A stretch of DNA of 64,000 nt from Tetranychus cinnabarinus (GCA_022266195.1 WHVY01000010.1:1128501-1192500); one strand, 5' to 3'; numbered from the stretch's first letter, positions 1 to 11,839 are shown. Notes: generated from the sequence alone by a model not told the origin. Program-made: numbers and translations.

Positions 1-1
1 G

Positions 2-1447
2 AATGAGAAGACCTTTAAAGTTATCAAAAAAGTAGCCGATACTTTGACCGGACCGGACCTTGATAACGTAAATTTTCTTAAAAATGGTCATAAACTGACA
101 GTCACTTGTTTAGCTGTTTCCTCTGATGGAAAATTCATCTATTCAGCCAGTAAAGATTGTTCAATAGTTAAATGGGATGCTCAAACATTCAAACGAGTGA
201 AAACTATTCCTGGTGGAAGAAAAGGAACGGAAAATCACGTTGGTCATAAAAATATTATTAATGCCATTGCAATTACTAGTGATTCTAAATTTTTAGCTAC
301 TGGATGCAAAAATTCAATCATTAATATATGGAACACGAATGATATGACATTTTTACACAAATTTACTGGCCATCGTGGGGAAGTAACTGGCCTTGTTTTC
401 CGTAGATCGGCTCATACTCTTTATAGCTGTGCCGCAGATAAGCAAGTCAAAGTTTGGAATGTTGACGATTTGTGTTATGTAGAAACTTTATTTGGTCATC
501 AAGATAAAGTGACATCAATTGATTGTGGATTAAGAGAAAAGCCGATCACTTCTGGTGGTATTGATCTCACAGTTCGCATCTGGAAAATCGTAGAAGAGTC
601 TCAATTAGTTTTTCATGGGCATGAAGGGTCAATCGATAATGTGAAATATATCAATGAAGATCATTTCATTTCAATAGGCGATGATGGGTAGGTTCAAATC
701 TATTAAATTTTGTTTCTCTTCTCACTTTCAGTTAAATTTTAATATTTTCCCAGAATGATTTGTCTTTGGGGGAACCACAAGAAAAAACCATTATTCTCCA
801 AAAAACTAGCGCATGGTGAAGAAAATTCCACACCAAATTGGATTGTATCCTTAGCCACAGCTCACAGCACAGATTTATTTGCTACAGGTAAATTAATTTC
901 GTTTAAATTGCGTTAGATTTAACGAACCATTTTCCACATTTTCAACAGGATCAAAAGATGGGTTTATTCGTGTCTGGAAATGTTTACCAGGTTTCAAAAA
1001 ATTCGAAGAAATTTTCACCATTCCTGTGGTAAGTTTCAATATCCAATGAAAAATTTACCATCAAATGGCACTACTTTTAAATTTACTTCCCATTTTTCCA
1101 TGTAAAGGGTGTTGCGTGTTATTCTCGTCAGTTATCTCATCCGAATGGAGATTAAACAACTGTTAAAGATGAAAATGTCCAGTGAAATCTTATAAATCTC
1201 CATTGGGATAAGATAACTGCCGAGAATAACACGCAACACCCTTTATTCTTATATTCTATTTCATTATTTTTCATATATTTTCTTACAGAATGGTGTTGTT
1301 AATAGTTTACAATTTGTTCAAGATGGAGACTTTTTAGTTGCCGCCATAGGAAGAGAGCATCGACTTGGTCGCTGGTGGAATTTCAAAGAAGTTAAAAACT
1401 CGATCATGGTTATACCTATGTTAAAATTAGATAACAATCCTCCTTAA
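2..1447 (+). CDS. RRP9: U3 snoRNP component RRP9/U3-55K, WD40 protein (5' partial)
   Basis: This is the U3 small nucleolar RNP WD40 protein, which acts with box C/D U3 snoRNA in the nucleolus during 18S rRNA processing. Visible coding exons are 2-687, 754-887, 949-1028 and 1289-1447; all introns are GT-AG and the frame is kept across each. The reading frame runs off the left edge, so the N-terminus and any upstream exons are missing. Family landmarks are the segments GHKLTVTCLAVSSDGKF, AKDCSIVKW-like ASKDCSIVKWD, VETLFGHQDKVTS, EESQLVFHGHEGSID and the C-terminal EHRLGRWW block, all closely matching animal RRP9. A poly(A) signal AATAAA at 1454-1459 follows the stop after only six bases. Intron 3 carries an inverted-repeat element (1103-1245). 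Identification is from remembered family sequence and is firm; nothing suggests a pseudogene. Confidence 0.95.
1103..1245. mobile_element. MITE-like inverted-repeat element in RRP9 intron 3
   Basis: A 143-bp segment has long terminal inverted repeats beginning TAAAGGGTGTTGCGTG at the left and ending CACGCAACACCCTTTA at the right; with a few mismatches the arms extend to about 45 bp. The outermost TA on each side could be a TA target-site duplication, as in Tc1/mariner-type MITEs. It lies wholly inside an intron and has no coding capacity. The TA assignment is inference because the TA is also part of the palindrome. Confidence 0.8.
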
Positions 1448-2000
1448 TATACAAATAAAATCTTTTGATTGATTCTGAAATCAGTTAATAAAAAAATCTG
1501 CTCCAATCAAACAATTAAGTTTCATTTATTCCGGTTCACTATCTTCAATAAAAAACAATTCAAATTATTTATAATGTGAAACAAGAAAAAAATAGTATTG
1601 ATCTGAAGCTAAAGGCTGGGAATACATTCAAATGTTGAAATAACGGTTTTAATAAGAATATTAAAGAAAATTAAGTTAGAAAATAAAAGAATGCACTTTT
1701 CTGATTCCATAAGTAGACTGAATTTCGTGCATCAGATATGCTAAATAAGGTTACTTACGATGAAAATTGAAAGATTTATTTTATTTTATGGCAAAAATAG
1801 TGCATTAATCCAAGCTAGTCAAAAATGACATCTCGAATTCGTCAGGAAACACGAGAACTGTTCGCCCCAAGTATCTTCTAATAGAAATTTCGGGCATTGT
1901 AATATAAAGCTGTATACGTCAAGGAAGTAACTCTAATTTCTCTGGGTTCAAAAAGTTTGGACAAAATATTACCAAAAGTAGCAAGTAACCTAAACTTTAC

Positions 2001-2064
2001 GTGGATAAATTATGGGACTTAAAACCATACAGAAACATTGCAAAAAGTGCCATAATTTATCCAC
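2001..2064. repeat. Hairpin with 15-bp perfect stem inside repeat copy A
   Basis: GTGGATAAATTATGG at 2001-2015 is the exact reverse complement of 2050-2064, separated by a 34-base loop. The matching hairpin in copy B (about 53,194-53,258) has changes in the stem but still pairs along most of it. Confidence 0.85.
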
Positions 2065-2439
2065 TCATGTTAGTCATTCTGGACTTAGTCCGATGAAAGG
2101 TTTACCCTCAAAGTTGTTGAAAATTGCAAGAAAATGGAGTATTTAGTGTTGCATGAAGATTGAAAATTATCGATTAAGCGATCGATTTGTACGTAAAAAC
2201 TAACTTGGTATTCGTTCCCAGTATTTCTTAGGGACTTTAATAAGTTTGTAGGCTTCTAATTCTGGCTCTTTATGGATAAGTTTTGCATGAAATACGATTT
2301 TCTCTTGAAAAACTTGGTATTTTGTGTTTGTTATAACACTAGAAAGACACAGTTAACACAATTGTGACATTAATGCACAATTTTACACAAATTGAACAAA
2401 TGCACCAAGAAAAATGTGCATAAAAGGGTAAAAAATAAG

Positions 2440-3610
2440 CCTATTTGAATTTGAACACTGTTAATCGATAGGCGAATGCTAACTAAGTCCATCGGTACTA
2501 ATAAATAATTGATCCGAAATACAGTTTTCGAGATAATCGATTTCGAAGTTGAAACTTCGATCGCTTTTATTACATTTCTGGAAGCAGATTTTTTCATGAA
2601 ACTCATTTTACTGATTTAAATTTTGATGGTGAACCAGAAAATGCATTAATTTTGAGGAATAAGACTTTCGATTTCCGGTAAAGCGATTAAGTTCGATTCG
2701 CATTTAAACCGACTTTTTTCTGTGACCGTATTAGTTAGAGGACTGAAACTCATAATTTGTTAGTAAAAATAGTTTGTTCAAACCATGGATTAAGAAATTT
2801 TTTCAATTTATTAGTAATTCTCTTGATTTTGGCCATTGGACTAAAAAACTTCAAGCCCCAATATTTCGAGAATGGCCTAACCGACAGTCATAATTCTTGG
2901 GCCAAACATTAGATGTTATTAAGAGCTATAATATGATATGACTGAATTTACAATGAAATCTGAAATAATTCATTTAATGATGAATATCCTTCTAACAAGT
3001 AACATCTGTGTTTGAGTAACAGTTTAACTTTATAAACCAAGCCTCAATCCCAAAATCTTAAGTAATACAATGCTTTATCTTTTTTCATAGAAACTTGAAT
3101 AATTTAAAATTGGAATATATTATAGCTCTTAATAAAACCTAATGTTTGGTCCAAGAATGATGACTGTAGTTTAGGCCATTCTTGAAATATTGGGGCTTGA
3201 AGTTTTTTAGCCCAATGGCCAAAATCAAGAGAATTACTAATAAATTGAAAAAATTTCTTAATCCATGGTTTGAACAAACTATTTTTACTAACAAATTATG
3301 AGTTACAGTCCTCTAACTAATACGGTCACAGAAAAAAGTCGGTTTAAATGCGAATCGAACTTAATCGCTTTACCGGAAATCGAAAGTCTTATTCCTCAAA
3401 ATTAATGCATTTTCTGGTTCACCATCAAAAGTTACATCAGTTAAATAGAGTTTCATGAAAAAATCTGCTTCTATGGCTGAGCAAAAGACGTTCGAAGTTT
3501 CAAATTCGAGCTCGGTTATCTCGAAAACTGTCCATCGGAGCAATTATTTATTAGTACCAATGGACTCAGCTTTCAAGTCCCTACAAACGTGCTTAGTTTC
3601 AACTCTGAAC
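2440..3610. repeat. Long inverted repeat (fold-back) inside copy A
   Basis: Arms at about 2440-2950 and 3105-3610 are reverse complements with scattered differences; for example the bases at 2580-2603 pair with 3448-3471. The centre is near 3025 and the unpaired spacer is about 150 bp. Each arm contains the block GTGACCGTATTAGTTAGAGG or its reverse complement. Confidence 0.85.
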
Positions 3611-4318
3611 GCAAATGTTCGAAGCTTTCGCAGTACCTTTTGCATTTCATTTGCAAGCTAAACCAGAAAATTGCTTCATTCATCAAGAAATGGGTTAATA
3701 TGAGTTTGTTTTATTTAATAAGTTGTTGTATAACCATTTAAAGCCCAAATGTCATAATTCAAAAGCGCTAAGAGAAAGTTATTGATTACTATTGTATTAT
3801 TAATTAGTAAAGGATTAAATTAGTGGAAGAATGATGAATGTAAGTTAGGTCATTCTCGAAATATCGAGGCACAAAGTTTCAAAAACAATGGCTTAAATCT
3901 AGAGAACTGATGATTATTATAAAAAAGTATTCGCTCCATGGTGTGAACAAACAATTTATATTGACAAATTATAAGTTTCAGTCCTCTAACTAATACGGTC
4001 ACAGAAAAAGGTCGGTTTGAATGGAAATCGAACTTTTATGTTTTACAGAAAACCCAAAATTTTGTTTCTCAAAATAAATGCATTCTCAGGTATATCATCA
4101 AAAGTCGGATCAGTAAAATAAGTTTGATGCAAAAGTCTACTTCCATAGTTGTACAGAAAGCGCTCGAAGTTTCAACTATGAACTCGATTTTCTCCAAAAT
4201 TGTGGATCAGAGAAACATTTAAATTGCATAAATGGACAGAGTTTTCATTCCCCTACAAACCAACAGAGTCTAAATTTGAATGAAACTAATTTTTACCCGT
4301 TTTCGCCCGTTTGTGCAT

Positions 4319-4956
4319 AAATGTGGTAATTTTGTTTATTGTGTCTTTTATGTAACACTCTTTAGTAGCACTCTTGTTAAAGGAATGAAGTTTTTCAAGA
4401 CCATTAAACCCTTTACGTCTATTGTATGTTAAACAATTATCATCATTGAAATTTTTGTTATATATAAAACTCTATTCGAAGTTAGAACTTCAATTTGTGC
4501 TTTCCTTGATCTCTTCTTTCTGTTCAGTTCCACCTGAATATTTGTTGTTTAAACTAATTTTTAAATTGGTCACTTAGCTTACATATTCATTTTAAAGTAA
4601 ATTTTTAATAGACAATAAATTTTGTGACAATCGGTTCTTTTGATTTATTTTATTTTCACAATTGCAATTTGATAAGACAAAAACTGTAATTCACATTAGA
4701 ATAAAATTGGCTTCCAAAGGGACAATCAAAACTGTACAGGTTATAAATTATGATTCAACTTTTTTGTTTGCCTAATTGTATTCAGTATTAAGGGTGACTT
4801 AAATTAAAAAAGTTTGATTCTTTTAAATCCTACTAATTATGACTAGAATAGGATCACAGAAAAAGAAATGCAAAAACAGGTCAAAATAGGATGAAGATGT
4901 GGAATCATTTATATCATAGGAATATGACCAGGAAAATGTTGCATAAATTTACAAAA
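4319..4956. other. Intergenic, 3' flank of the PRDM8-like gene
   Basis: AT-rich sequence between repeat copy A and the stop codon of the minus-strand zinc-finger gene. It probably includes that gene's 3' untranslated region. I see no ORF with coding character, no RNA gene and no clear repeat. Confidence 0.5.
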
Positions 4957-6639
4957 TTATTGATGACTAGTCATGTGTCGAGTTAAGTGATGTCGTTCTC
5001 TGAAAGATTCACCACAAATATTGCATCTCAGTTTCTCTTCTCGTTTCTTTTTCAATGGATCAGCTGAAACTTCCTTCTTGTGATGACTCCTCATGTGGTA
5101 AACGAGGTCAGAAGTCATGCGAAAGGTAGCATTACATTTAGCACACCAATTTGTTTGAGGAAAGGATAAAGCTGCTAACGATGGAGGTAAAAAGGGCAAC
5201 AACGATGCTGGAATCATCGACTTGGAATTGTTATTTGCTGTTGTGTTTGAAGAGGTTGAGGAAGAAGATGTCGGAATTGATGATATTGGTCCGGTTGATA
5301 CTTCACCTCGCCCTGCTGATGATGGAGAGGGTGATGAAGATGAAGGCGACGATGAGATGGGACCTGGGATTGATGATGAAGCCAAAAAGTGGGCTCCTGA
5401 TGAGGTTGAAAGAAATGCTGTTGATGATGAAGAGCCTGACGAAGAGGATGAAGATGAAGATGGAGTTGGTGGTTGAGTGGGAGATAAAAGTGGATTTGGT
5501 AATCCGGTTGGCACAAAATTAGAATGACCAGAAAAAAGAGTTGATGATAATTCACAGTTTAATCCTCGGCTATAAAGTGATGTTAAAGAAGCAAAATCAA
5601 ACAAATGATGTGGCGAAGGTTGATGATTGGAAGAAGGAGTTTGCTGATGTTGCGGAAGAAGATTGTGATTAATGGCAAGGTTAATTCCAGTTAGGTGACG
5701 ATTTGATTTATCAACTTTACGAAAAGCACTCGGTTGACTATTTGGTGATGGAGGTGATATTAATCGATTGGAAGCTGATGTTAGGCTTAAAGGTGATAGG
5801 GAATTCATTAGAGGAATCGATTCAGCTGGATGAAAATTATGAGCATTATTAAATTCAGAGATCATTTCATTGTACAGTCGACTCTTTTTACCAGCATCTT
5901 CAATGAATTTATCATCATTTACCAATGAATCAATATCGAAACTCCTTTTTTTGGTAACCACAGTTGATGTAGTTTTGCTTTGATTGTTGTTGGCGATTGA
6001 AGGTTGATTGAAAGATGCAGATGGTCCTGATGATGATGAAGAGACAACTTCTCCTTTGATTTCACGATGGTCATTTGCTTTGATATTTGATATTTTCATG
6101 TAAGGAACTAGAATTTCATGCCTTTTGGGACATTCAAATAATATATGAATTACAACTGGATTAGGATAGAGCGAAACTTGATTACATAAACTACAATAAT
6201 ATCTTTTGGATCCATTTAGGGTTGCCATTGATGCCATGGGTAATCTTGAATTAAGATCTTCATCAAACCAAGCTAATAGTTTACTGGAATTATTGGATGA
6301 CGATGAGGAAGATGATGAAAGGGCATCAATTGAAACAGTTGATCGAAAGTAAAATTGTCCATTGACCAAAATGATTTCCATATTTTGTTCCTTACTGTCT
6401 CTGGCAATGTCAATCTTGTTGAAGAGATCGACTGATTTTCGATCAATCGTATTGATATTGGCTGTCGAAGGTTCAGTACATTTAATGGCCAACCATTGCA
6501 GGGGATCAGTAAAGGGTCCAAATAATTGTCCACATTTTATTTTCAAATCTTTAGGTAAACGTGATTTAACACAGCAACCAGTTAAATCATTTTTGACATT
6601 TTCTGGGTTATCTGATGATCCGTTTTTCCCTTCAGTCAT
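4957..6639 (-). CDS. PRDM8: PRDM8-like PR-domain C2H2 zinc-finger protein
   Basis: A 560-residue nuclear protein from one uninterrupted coding exon. The N-terminal part (about residues 30-131) matches the degenerate PR/SET domain of PRDM8, with the signature IARDSKEQN, NGQFYFRS and LLAWFDEDL. It is followed by a Cys2-His-Cys motif (C149, C152, H165, C170, then PKRH) also seen in PRDM8. Residues about 170-495 are low-complexity Ser/Pro/Asn-rich. Two C2H2 fingers close the protein: C499/C502/H515/H519 and C539/C542/H555/H559, with the linker REEKLRCNICGESFRERHH typical of PRDM8/ZNF488. The ATG at 6639 opens MTEGKNGSS; a good acceptor (polypyrimidine then TTTTAG) sits just upstream, with the exon starting at 6701, so an upstream, probably non-coding, exon is likely. 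The family represses transcription, in vertebrates in neurons; that role here is inferred. A Ser run interrupts the end of the PR domain. Confidence 0.85.
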   Translation of the reverse strand: MTEGKNGSSDNPENVKNDLTGCCVKSRLPKDLKIKCGQLFGPFTDPLQWLAIKCTEPSTANINTIDRKSVDLFNKIDIARDSKEQNMEIILVNGQFYFRSTVSIDALSSSSSSSSNNSSKLLAWFDEDLNSRLPMASMATLNGSKRYYCSLCNQVSLYPNPVVIHILFECPKRHEILVPYMKISNIKANDHREIKGEVVSSSSSGPSASFNQPSIANNNQSKTTSTVVTKKRSFDIDSLVNDDKFIEDAGKKSRLYNEMISEFNNAHNFHPAESIPLMNSLSPLSLTSASNRLISPPSPNSQPSAFRKVDKSNRHLTGINLAINHNLLPQHQQTPSSNHQPSPHHLFDFASLTSLYSRGLNCELSSTLFSGHSNFVPTGLPNPLLSPTQPPTPSSSSSSSSGSSSSTAFLSTSSGAHFLASSSIPGPISSSPSSSSPSPSSAGRGEVSTGPISSIPTSSSSTSSNTTANNNSKSMIPASLLPFLPPSLAALSFPQTNWCAKCNATFRMTSDLVYHMRSHHKKEVSADPLKKKREEKLRCNICGESFRERHHLTRHMTSHQ

Positions 6640-6701
6640 ATTGACCAGATTTGTCTTTGATTTTAACTTTAATCCAATTGAGTTGAGTTCCAACAAAATA
6701 T

Positions 6702-9700
6702 CTAAAAGGAAAAAGAAAATCTTGCTATTAATTAAGTTAAAACAAAGCACAGATAAAAAATACGATTTAATAAATTAAGAAGCATTGAAAGACGATCTGA
6801 TGATCCCACTAGGCAACACTAATTGTCACACGAAACGCAAACGCAACAGCCAATGGGCTAAGAAGAAAGCTGTTTTCGTATAGAAAAGTAAGAACTCTTG
6901 GGTTTCAATTCCAAGCTTTTAGCAAGTTGACTTGATTAATCTCGTTGTTTCACCAAGTTGACAATTTCCTTTTACAAATTAAATTGTCTTTCAATCTTAC
7001 AAATTGTTTAGTTAATCAAATGTCTCTCATTTGTGCAATTGACGGATTAAACTGTGATCACACTCAACTCTACTCGGTGGATAAAAAATTGTGGGTAGGG
7101 GAAAGCACCCCCTTTGTTGCTCAGAAGACAAAATTGGTTTGTCTACATTCTAAATAGTAAGACTGAGCACATTAAACCGAACCCCTTTTCCCTTTATTTT
7201 TTATCCACCCAGTAATGCTCTATTAATAGTTAAGCTTTTGTTGTCGCTCAACTCACTTTAATTTAAATATGAAGCTTGAAATTAATTTGTTGCCCTCAAA
7301 GAATGTGGTTTAACCATTCATTAAACCAAAAATGCCATGAATTCGAGGTGGAATTTTCTGTGCAAATATAAGCTCATGTGTGCTGTCATTCAATCTTGCC
7401 CTTTATTTATTATGGATATCAACATTTTTCATCGTAAGTCAACCTTTTGATTTTAATCAGAAGAAAAAGCCATTCAGTATAATCTGAGCTTCTTTCCTTT
7501 CTGTGCTCTTTGGAGTAACTTTTATTGATTATTGCTTTAAATTGCAGGGAAGGAAACAAAAAGTTGATCAATGTTGAAAAGTAATTTGATTGGAACTGAA
7601 TTAACACTAGTCAAAGTGAGGATGAAAAGGATCTAAGATGTTACATTCAATGCTGTTTTTCATCGATCCCATTGGGATTGGACTTTCATGGGATCCAGAT
7701 AAAGGAGAGACAGACAAACAAGGAATTAATAGTCAAGTAAATTAATTTGAAAGCAACCAACACACAAAAGAATCCATTTGTCTGATCACTTAATTCTGAT
7801 TAAAGGTTGATAAAGATAGAGAGAAAGTGGCTCTTGTATAACTCCAAGCTCATCGTCTCCATTGTCTTCATCAACTTCATCGTCTTCTTGTTCACCTAAT
7901 AATACAGTTCACACAAAAAAGTATTACAAGGAGTAAACTCAAGGGAACCATTGATAAAGATATTTTATTGGATTTGCTTGGGTTAATCTTGCATGTAGGC
8001 TCAGGTTGACTATTTTTATTTATCCAAGGGAGAGTCAAAAGTGTGTATGTTGATTTAAAAAAAGGTTAATAAACCAGGGAAATGACTTGAGATTTGGCTC
8101 ATTTACTTTATTTAATTCACATCATTTTTGTCATGATAAAAACAATGACCTGTACATGGAAGAAAGAGATGCAAAATCATGATTAAACGCACTAAATTGT
8201 AGGCCAAAGGAGTGGAAAGTATTAGAAAGGGCAATAACTATTAACTTGGTACAAACAACTCTAAATGTCACATCTTTTCACATCATTTTCATCCTCATCT
8301 CTCAACATCCTTTCACTAAATTGTTTCAAACATCAATTACTTTTCATTATTGTTAAACTAAACTATTGGTTAGCAAAATTTTCAAATTACATGAAACAAA
8401 AACAGTTAGATTGTATCATCACCAGAACCCATTTAACCAGATAAAACGTGGAATAATGGATTCGACAATATTTAACTGAAATCAGTAGTTCAAAGGATAA
8501 AATATATATCACGCTATAAATGTTTCTTACACTGATTGAAGGCAGTTAATTAATCAAGAGTCAATGATTGAAATGAAATACAGTAAAACCTCGCAAAGGT
8601 TGTGAGCGGTTTCGCCTATCAACACTGTTTATACAACTCTTTCTTATTAACACTCATCTTCCTATGTGATTTTGTTGAGAGAAAACCCTTTTGTATGTTC
8701 CATGATGCTTCACTGAACATCCTCTCAACATCTTCATCCTCACTTTCATTCTCAGCATCATCCTTTTTTATTCTTTTTTTATACTAGCTGTTGTTATTAT
8801 TACTCTTCAACCTATTTTCTATTGTCTCATTGATCCTTCCTAAATCACTCGAATAGTGAAAGTTTTCATTTATGTTGCAGATGACGATAATGATGATGAT
8901 AGTGATGGTGATGGTATTCCATTGAGACCTATTTGACCAAAACCATTTGATGACGATAAAAACTTCTTGGTCAATCAAACATCTTCTTACAAGTAACCTT
9001 TTTCATCTTCAATGGAAAGAGCAAAGCAAAAAAAAAATGAAAGCCTCACCAAGGGAAAAAAGAAAGGAACCAAATCCAAGAAGGAAAATGATGAAAAAAT
9101 TTGAAAAATGATGCAAAGAAGACAATTGCTTCTATGGCAAATAAGATGAGGATGCAACTACTGGATGTTGCTTCTGGTGGTGATGATGATGCTATTCCTT
9201 CTTCAACATGATAATAAAGAAAGGGAAAGAGCAAAAAAAGAGATGTTGGCATAAAAGGAACATTATGGTTAGCAGAAATGGAAATAAGTTCAGGGAAGCG
9301 TGAAGAGATGAGTGGATATATCTTATAAACTAGCAACGTAAAGCATCTCTAATAAATCACTCAACTAGTCACCCTAAACAAGAACAGTATCAACCTCATC
9401 TTCATCTTCGGACGCCATCTTCTCCATCTAATAACCATATTTCTTTTAACCATTTCTCTTTTGTAACATTCATAATCGACTCAGCATTCCCATTCACAAG
9501 AGACTGACAAACCTCCGCCAATGACCAATTCAATCGATATTATGTTATGTTTTTTTGTGTATTTATACTCCTAATATATATATCTCTCTCTCTTCCTCAT
9601 CTTTTTGTCATCATCCTTTAACTTCCTTTTCCTCTTATCCTTACTCTCTCTCTCCCTCCTCCTCCTCCTCTCGTTTCATCTCTTGGTTGAATTTGAATAT

Positions 9701-11839
9701 CAATAGGAATCTTTTTCTTCTTCTTTTTTGCCTTTTCATCTTGAGGTTTGCTTTTTTTCATCTCAACATTTTGATACACTTGAGATGCTCTTGGATGCTG
9801 TTGTTGTTTTATCTTGTTCATTCTCATCTTCATATAATAAGGGACGCATGGCCAATGAGATGTAAAACCTTTTCTTCATCATCATCTTTTATTCCTTTCC
9901 TTTTTCATTGTAAGTTAACTAGATTATGTTAACAAGCGAACAACATCCTTTTTCATTCCTCTTTATCATCATTATCATCATCATCATCAATGTCTTGCAT
10001 CTTTTTTCTTTCTTCCCACGGATTTATATATTTATACCATGAAAAGATTGACTTTTGGGTTATTTTGATTGAAACTGACAGTAACTGAAAGTTCTGACCA
10101 ACAAACAAAATGCAGAACGATTCAAAATGAAAGAGATAATTTTGCGTTATTATCATCATTATCATCATCAATTTGATCATTATCCATATGAAGATAAATA
10201 TGCTTACATCAACACACGCCCATCAATTGTCACAATCATAATTTAGTTAGCGAAAAAAGTAAAACAAAAAGTGTTAACAATTTATTTGAGCCATGAATTT
10301 TGGATATCAATGATAATTCAACAACTAAAATGACACATTTAACCATGGACAATTAATTAACATCATGAGTTCATTGTAAGCTAAATCAATTTACACAAAC
10401 GTAAATCAATGAAAATGGTGTGAAAACAAGTAGCAATTGTTAAATTGTTGTTAACATGTTGTTGAACAATATTTTGATAGCTGCAATATCAATGTTAAAA
10501 CTAACTTTGAAATGGGTATTTTCAAATTGAAGCCTGAACATCATGGAAGGCTTACAAATCGATCAAGTCAGTTGAGATGAAATGAAGATGGCGAAGAGGA
10601 GAGAAAAAGTAAAATCAATTTTCTTTCAAAGAGAATGTCTTTTCTCTTTCCAAAGATTTTGTTAACTGAATCATCTGAAGCAGAACTTTTTTATTCACTT
10701 ATTCATTCTGCTTCTTCAGCTTAAGTATTATTACATGTTTTCACCCTGAAAAGAAGTAAAAAAAAGTAAAAAAATAAAAATAAATAAAAACGGATTTTAC
10801 AGTCAACTTGTCTTCAGATTTACAGCAAGCAACCTTAAGGGTCACTTTGATTTGAAGCAAGAAAATGTGATCATAGGATGATGATGATGATGAGAAAGAG
10901 GATGAAGATAAATAAAGTGTAAAGTTCTTGAACATGATGATAAAAGGTAAACTGAGGATCATAAGGAGTTAAGTGTTAACCTAATGCAGTTGCATGAACA
11001 CAGCAACTGAACTCACTTGAGAAAGGGAATGAACATTGAAAAGATTGCATTGGATAAATATTGAAGAGCAATTGAAATATCAATTGATAATTGAGTAAAA
11101 TTGACCAGTGAAGTTGATCAGTAGAGTTAACTACTAATCAAATGTTGAGGAATCAAATTACTGTGAAAGAAATTGATTTTTCACAGTTACTCAGTTTTCA
11201 CCATTGAACATGTTTAGATAATCAGTTAAGACCAGAGTTGAGTTAAAATTAATGTTAAAACAATGGGTTACAACAATGTTAACCGGTTAAAAATGGTTAA
11301 AGCTAAAGACTATTCAAGACAATTTGTTAACTCTCGTTTAATCCTAAATTTAGTTGCATTAAAATGGGTAATCTATACATCTATATCTATACAATATATA
11401 AAGTCAAACTATGAAATTTTTGCGGGAAGATTGTGGCCAAACTAAACGGGTTCTAAAGAAAATTTTGACATAGGATGAAAGCCATGATTAAACTACAATC
11501 TCAAAAAATAGTTCGAACTTTCTCGGAATTCAGGTTACTGAGAAATTAGCGCTCAAACAGGGTAGGGGAAAAAATGCAGAATCCGTATCTTTTACTATTG
11601 ACTTTAGGGGAAAAACTTTTTGGTTATTCAGGTTGATGGTTTATTTTTGGTTTAGAGGGATAAGTAAAATCGTCTCTCGAGTAAAGAGTTAAGTGAAAAA
11701 TATAGTACCTTAACTGTACAGAAAGATTTCATTCTGTTCAGCTGTATAACCAGATTTTATGCTATTTTTTTCTCACTGACGATGGTTTTTCATCAAGAAT
11801 TTGAGTCTTTAGATATGGATTGAATTTATTGTATTTCAG
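6702..11839. other. Long non-coding stretch upstream of PRDM8-like gene
   Basis: Contains the presumed promoter and 5' exon region of the minus-strand PRDM8-like gene (a CCAAT box within GCCAATGGGC near 6850) and a TA-ended inverted-repeat element at 7071-7214. From about 8600 onward CAT/ATG trinucleotide runs and polypyrimidine tracts give many spurious low-complexity ORFs rich in Ser, Phe, His or Asp. I found no convincing exon before 11,840. Confidence 0.5.
7071..7214. mobile_element. MITE-like TA-ended inverted-repeat element
   Basis: A 144-bp element. The left end TACTCGGTGGATAAAAAAT (7071-7089) and the reverse complement of the right end (7196-7214), TACTGGGTGGATAAAAAAT, agree at 18 of 19 positions. 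Both termini are TA, which suggests a Tc1/mariner-type non-autonomous element. Its interior does not resemble the element at 1103-1245 although the lengths are nearly equal. Confidence 0.75.

Larger units (their letters stand above)
1479..4318 (+). repeat. Hairpin-rich complex repeat, copy A
   Basis: About 2.84 kb of non-coding sequence matches, in inverted orientation, the segment at about 50,930-53,810. Homology begins near 1479 (TCTGAAATCAGTTAAT in A; the reverse complement ends near 53,810 in B) and fades near 4318. Inside are three copies of a subunit of about 450-500 bp: one at about 2440-2950 in one orientation and two at about 3105-3610 and 3840-4260 in the other. The first two form a long imperfect inverted repeat centred near 3025. 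The left third (1479-2440) holds a separate fold-back with 15-bp perfect arms at 2001-2015 and 2050-2064. No transposase, reverse transcriptase or long ORF is visible. Edges are approximate to some tens of bases. Confidence 0.85.

Noticed and set aside
2689..2705. GTTCGATTC resembling a tRNA B-box
   Set aside because: No A-box, acceptor stem or cloverleaf fits around it; it is part of the repeat subunit.
5151..5555. Acidic, Met- or His-rich ORFs on both strands inside the PRDM8-like gene
   Set aside because: They are frame shadows of its Ser/Pro-rich coding sequence.
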